A DNA stretch of 8,771 nucleotides. Source: Planctomycetaceae bacterium. GTDB taxonomy: Bacteria > Planctomycetota > Planctomycetia > Pirellulales > UBA1268. Below, piece by piece: positions 6,625 through 8,771 of this stretch. The DNA is taken from NCBI GenBank assembly GCA_002862165.1, contig PKCL01000018.1:1-8771 (forward strand), written 5' to 3'. The notes beneath the pieces were generated by a model. It did not search any database and was not told where the DNA came from. It worked only from the letters and a program-made list of their open reading frames with translations. Within the stretch, counting starts at the first letter, position 1, and each line of letters begins with the position of its first letter. A program made the position numbers and the translations under genes.

Positions 6625-7886
6625 GAAATAATTGGTTTTGTCTACAGAAGCGATCATCCTCAAGATTAAGATGGTTTGTCGTAGCCTGCATAGCAGTTGG
6701 TCTAAATTGTTTTGGATGTCAAGAAACAAATTCGAATCGGATATATCTTGTCTCAAGTTTGCCACGGACTGGTGTGTCGAGGCAGGTGAGTGATGAAGTT
6801 GTTCGAGGCATTCGACTTGCAATAGAAGAGGTTAGAGCACGAGTTGGGAGGTTTACGCTTGAGTATCGTGATCTCGACAACAGTGCTTCAGTTTCAGGTC
6901 AGTGGACGAGTGAAGGAGAGGCAGCAAATGCTCGCTTAGCTGTGCAAGATCCTGATGTGATGGCTTATATTGGCACGCTCAATTCCGGAGCTGCTCGTGT
7001 CTCAATGCCGATTCTCAATTATGCAGATTTACTCATGGTGTCGCCGGCGAACACAGCGGTTGGCTTGACGAAGCCTGGCCTTGGTATTCCTGGGGAGCCG
7101 GATGTCTACCAGCCTTCAGGCAGATTGAATTACATGAGGGTTGTACCGGCGGACGATCTACAGGGTCCGCTTGCTGCAGATTGGGCATTTGGGCGTGGAG
7201 TGCGACGAGTTTTCGTAATCGATGATGCCGGTATTTACGGGCAGGGTGTAGCGTCTCTCTTCGCTGATCGATGTCGTGAGAAAGGCATGGAGGTTCTTGC
7301 ACATGTTTCAATTGATCCACAAGCGGCTGAGTTCAAATCATTTGTAGGATCAGTAATGACTGCTGACCCCGATCTTGTTTATTTTGGTGGTAGTGCTCGA
7401 ACAAAGGGTGGTCAACTCGCGCGTGATCTCGTGTCAGCTGAGAGTGAAGCAATTTTGTTAGTGTCCGACGGATGTCGTACCAAAGCATTTCTTGATGCAG
7501 CAGGCGCAACCTCTTTAGAGGGGCGGTGCTTTGCTACATCTGCAGGATTGTCGCCGCAGCAGTCAGATTGTTCAGAGATCACGTTCCTTAGGCGTTATCA
7601 GCAAAAATATGGCACATGCCCAAGCAATGCGGCGATTCATGGTTATGAGGCAGCGAGACTTGCAATCCGAGCAATTGCTGATGTGGGGCGTAAAGATCGC
7701 CGTGCCATCGTAGAGTCTGCTTTTGCAAGTCGAGTAGACGATGGAGTACTTGGGGCGTGGAGTATTGATGCAAACGGGGATACGACACTACAGGAGGTGT
7801 CTGTAAGTATTGTTCGAAATGGTACGTTTGAGCACGAAGAAGTTGTGCCGGCTGCTGGCATAGGCAAAAAGAACGTCAGTAGATAA
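6621..7886 (+). CDS. LivK-like ABC transporter substrate-binding lipoprotein (branched-chain amino acid/HAAT family)
   Basis: The 421-residue product looks like a type I periplasmic binding protein of the LivJ/LivK class, which captures leucine-type amino acids, amides or related small molecules for an ABC importer. The N-terminus has a basic region (K10, R11, R15, R17), a hydrophobic core at about 18-29, and C-F-G-C ending at Cys33. It is probably a lipoprotein, though Cys at -3 is an unusual lipobox residue. The mature part begins R-I-Y-L-V-S-S-L-P-R-T-G. It then has G-T-L-N-S-G-A-A and V-S-P-A-N-T, which line up with the ligand-contacting first lobe of LivJ, and D-D-L-Q-G-P, the usual start of the second lobe. 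An insert with I-P-G-E-P-D at 156-161 occurs in a subset of the family. A LivH-type permease follows 50 bases downstream, which supports the assignment. The ligand cannot be read from sequence. Confidence 0.88.
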   Translation: MRNNWFCLQKRSSSRLRWFVVACIAVGLNCFGCQETNSNRIYLVSSLPRTGVSRQVSDEVVRGIRLAIEEVRARVGRFTLEYRDLDNSASVSGQWTSEGEAANARLAVQDPDVMAYIGTLNSGAARVSMPILNYADLLMVSPANTAVGLTKPGLGIPGEPDVYQPSGRLNYMRVVPADDLQGPLAADWAFGRGVRRVFVIDDAGIYGQGVASLFADRCREKGMEVLAHVSIDPQAAEFKSFVGSVMTADPDLVYFGGSARTKGGQLARDLVSAESEAILLVSDGCRTKAFLDAAGATSLEGRCFATSAGLSPQQSDCSEITFLRRYQQKYGTCPSNAAIHGYEAARLAIRAIADVGRKDRRAIVESAFASRVDDGVLGAWSIDANGDTTLQEVSVSIVRNGTFEHEEVVPAAGIGKKNVSR

Positions 7887-7889
7887 GAC

Positions 7890-7910
7890 TAAGGGAAAAG
7901 AATTTCCTTA
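7890..7910 (+). repeat. Imperfect hairpin between the binding-protein and permease genes
   Basis: TAAGGGAAA (7890-7898) and TTTCCTTA (7903-7910) pair as eight base pairs with one bulged G around an AGAA loop. The hairpin starts four bases after the binding-protein stop codon. No T tract follows, so it is not a clear terminator. In this position it could protect the upstream mRNA 3' end or reduce read-through, which would fit the usual excess of binding protein over permease. That function is inference. Confidence 0.4.
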
Positions 7911-7936
7911 CGGCTTACTTTGTCGGGACACAGTGC

Positions 7937-8771
7937 GTGGACGTAGCATCCTTTCTTCAGCAATGCGGTATTGGAATCACAAGCGGTGTGTTTCTTGGGC
8001 TGATGGCTGTAGGGTATACCCTCGTGTATGGGACGGTGGGACTCATTCACTTTGCGCACGGGGATGTAGTCATGCTTGGTGGCTGCCTAGCACTTGCAAT
8101 CCTGTCGTTCTTAGTACCCCTTCCAGTTGCCCCGGTAACTGGTTGCTTGGCGGTGATACTTGCTGCTTTATGCAGTGGCCTGTTTTGTGGTTGCCTCAAC
8201 GTATGTATTGATCGATTTGTGTATCGTCCACTACGAGACGCGCCTCCTCTATCACCTCTCGTCTCAGCGATCGGTGTTTCATTTGTACTTATGAATGTCG
8301 GGCTTGTCTGGATTGGGCCAACTGATCGAGCATTTCCAGAAATTTTTCTAGCCTCTACCCAGTCAGTCGGTGGAATTTCTATCCTGATGGCTGACCTTCT
8401 GGTCCTTGCGATTAGCGTCCCACCACTTCTTTGCCTGTATGTCCTCTTAAGGCAAACTCGTTTTGGAAGATCATTGCGTTCAATTGCTGCGATAACCCGT
8501 GCGACAGCTCGCTCAGGAGAAGCAGGGAAGCTTATTGGGACAACTTTTTTTATTAGTGGATTTCTGGGCGGTGTTGCGAGTGTCGCGGCCGGTATTCACG
8601 CAACAACAATTAATTATCAGATGGGACACCAAATGGGACTGTATGCTCTTACTGCAGCCGTACTCGGTGGTATTGGGAGTGTGCCTGGTGCAATTGTTGG
8701 TGGACTTGTTGTTGGGCTGCTTCGTGCGATTTCGGTGGCTGTTCTTGGTCCTCGCTGGGCTATGGCGTCGG
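7937..8771 (+). CDS. livH: LivH-type ABC transporter inner-membrane permease, 3' end cut by window
   Basis: The 278 codons present resemble LivH, one of the two transmembrane subunits of branched-chain amino acid-type importers, and lack roughly the last 25-30 residues. Family hallmarks are V-G-Y-T-L-V-Y-G followed by I-H-F-A-H-G-D at about 38-43, V-Y-R-P-L-R-D, and A-A-V-L-G-G-I-G-S-V-P-G-A-I-V-G-G near the end. Several long hydrophobic stretches are consistent with the usual eight or so membrane segments. The start is taken as GTG 7937, which gives the normal short N-terminus before the first helix; GGGA at 7925-7928 is a modest ribosome binding site. The cytoplasmic loop at about 183-200, which normally docks on the ATPases, lacks the usual E-D-x-x-x-A-x-L-x-G-I pattern and is one residue shorter than in E. 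coli LivH. LivM, LivG and LivF would be expected downstream. Confidence 0.92.
   Translation, partial: MDVASFLQQCGIGITSGVFLGLMAVGYTLVYGTVGLIHFAHGDVVMLGGCLALAILSFLVPLPVAPVTGCLAVILAALCSGLFCGCLNVCIDRFVYRPLRDAPPLSPLVSAIGVSFVLMNVGLVWIGPTDRAFPEIFLASTQSVGGISILMADLLVLAISVPPLLCLYVLLRQTRFGRSLRSIAAITRATARSGEAGKLIGTTFFISGFLGGVASVAAGIHATTINYQMGHQMGLYALTAAVLGGIGSVPGAIVGGLVVGLLRAISVAVLGPRWAMAS

Noticed and set aside
7933..8211. Plus-strand open frame of 92 codons overlapping the permease start
   Set aside because: It is in another frame of the LivH gene. The overlapping frame has clear LivH motifs and hydrophobic helices, whereas this one is Cys/Trp-rich with no recognisable content.
1..8771. tRNA, rRNA, CRISPR arrays, insertion sequences or attachment sites
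   Set aside because: No spaced direct repeats, transposase-like frames or terminal inverted repeats were seen by eye, and nearly all bases are explained by conserved genes, leaving no gap over 132 bases.

Overview
This window comes from a bacterial chromosome. It reads as mostly housekeeping and transport genes of moderate G+C content, with dense coding and short gaps. The carbamoyl-phosphate synthase large chain has the MPRRDD start and a GSFGFGCDGKDLWG stretch after the first ATP-grasp half. From memory, both resemble Planctomycetota proteins more than proteobacterial ones. A planctomycete or close relative is my best guess, but this was not tested.

Layout. Bases 1-77 hold the last codons of a plus-strand gene, probably a phenylacetate-CoA ligase-type enzyme. 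It is followed 16 bases later by a small DUF971 gene (94-402). Converging on it from the minus strand is ahpD (403-945). The two stop codons share one TGATCA palindrome at 400-405, with no intergenic base. A 132-base divergent gap (946-1077) then separates ahpD from a plus-strand run that continues to the window edge: carB (1078-4350), the bifunctional 23S rRNA methyltransferase gene rlmKL (4378-6624), a LivK-like substrate-binding lipoprotein (6621-7886) and a LivH-type permease cut off at 8771.

How the genes fit together. carB supplies carbamoyl phosphate for pyrimidine and arginine synthesis. RlmKL modifies 23S rRNA. The last two genes start a branched-chain amino acid-type (HAAT family) ABC importer, whose second permease and two ATPases (LivM, LivG, LivF) presumably lie beyond the edge. 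Gaps in the run are short, and the importer's first gene overlaps rlmKL by an ATGA with a good ribosome binding site, so co-transcription of these unrelated functions is plausible. AhpD is the adaptor of a peroxide-reduction system; no ahpC is visible here.

No new multi-gene system is evident. The most interesting non-coding signal is the carB leader. A predicted promoter would start transcription at GATTTG followed by a T7 tract, which resembles the start of UTP-sensitive promoters of E. coli pyrimidine genes. The T7 tract is also one arm of a perfect T7/A7 inverted repeat next to the start codon. Smaller points are an A9 run in rlmKL that forms a slippery heptamer, and a diverged ATPase-docking loop in the permease.
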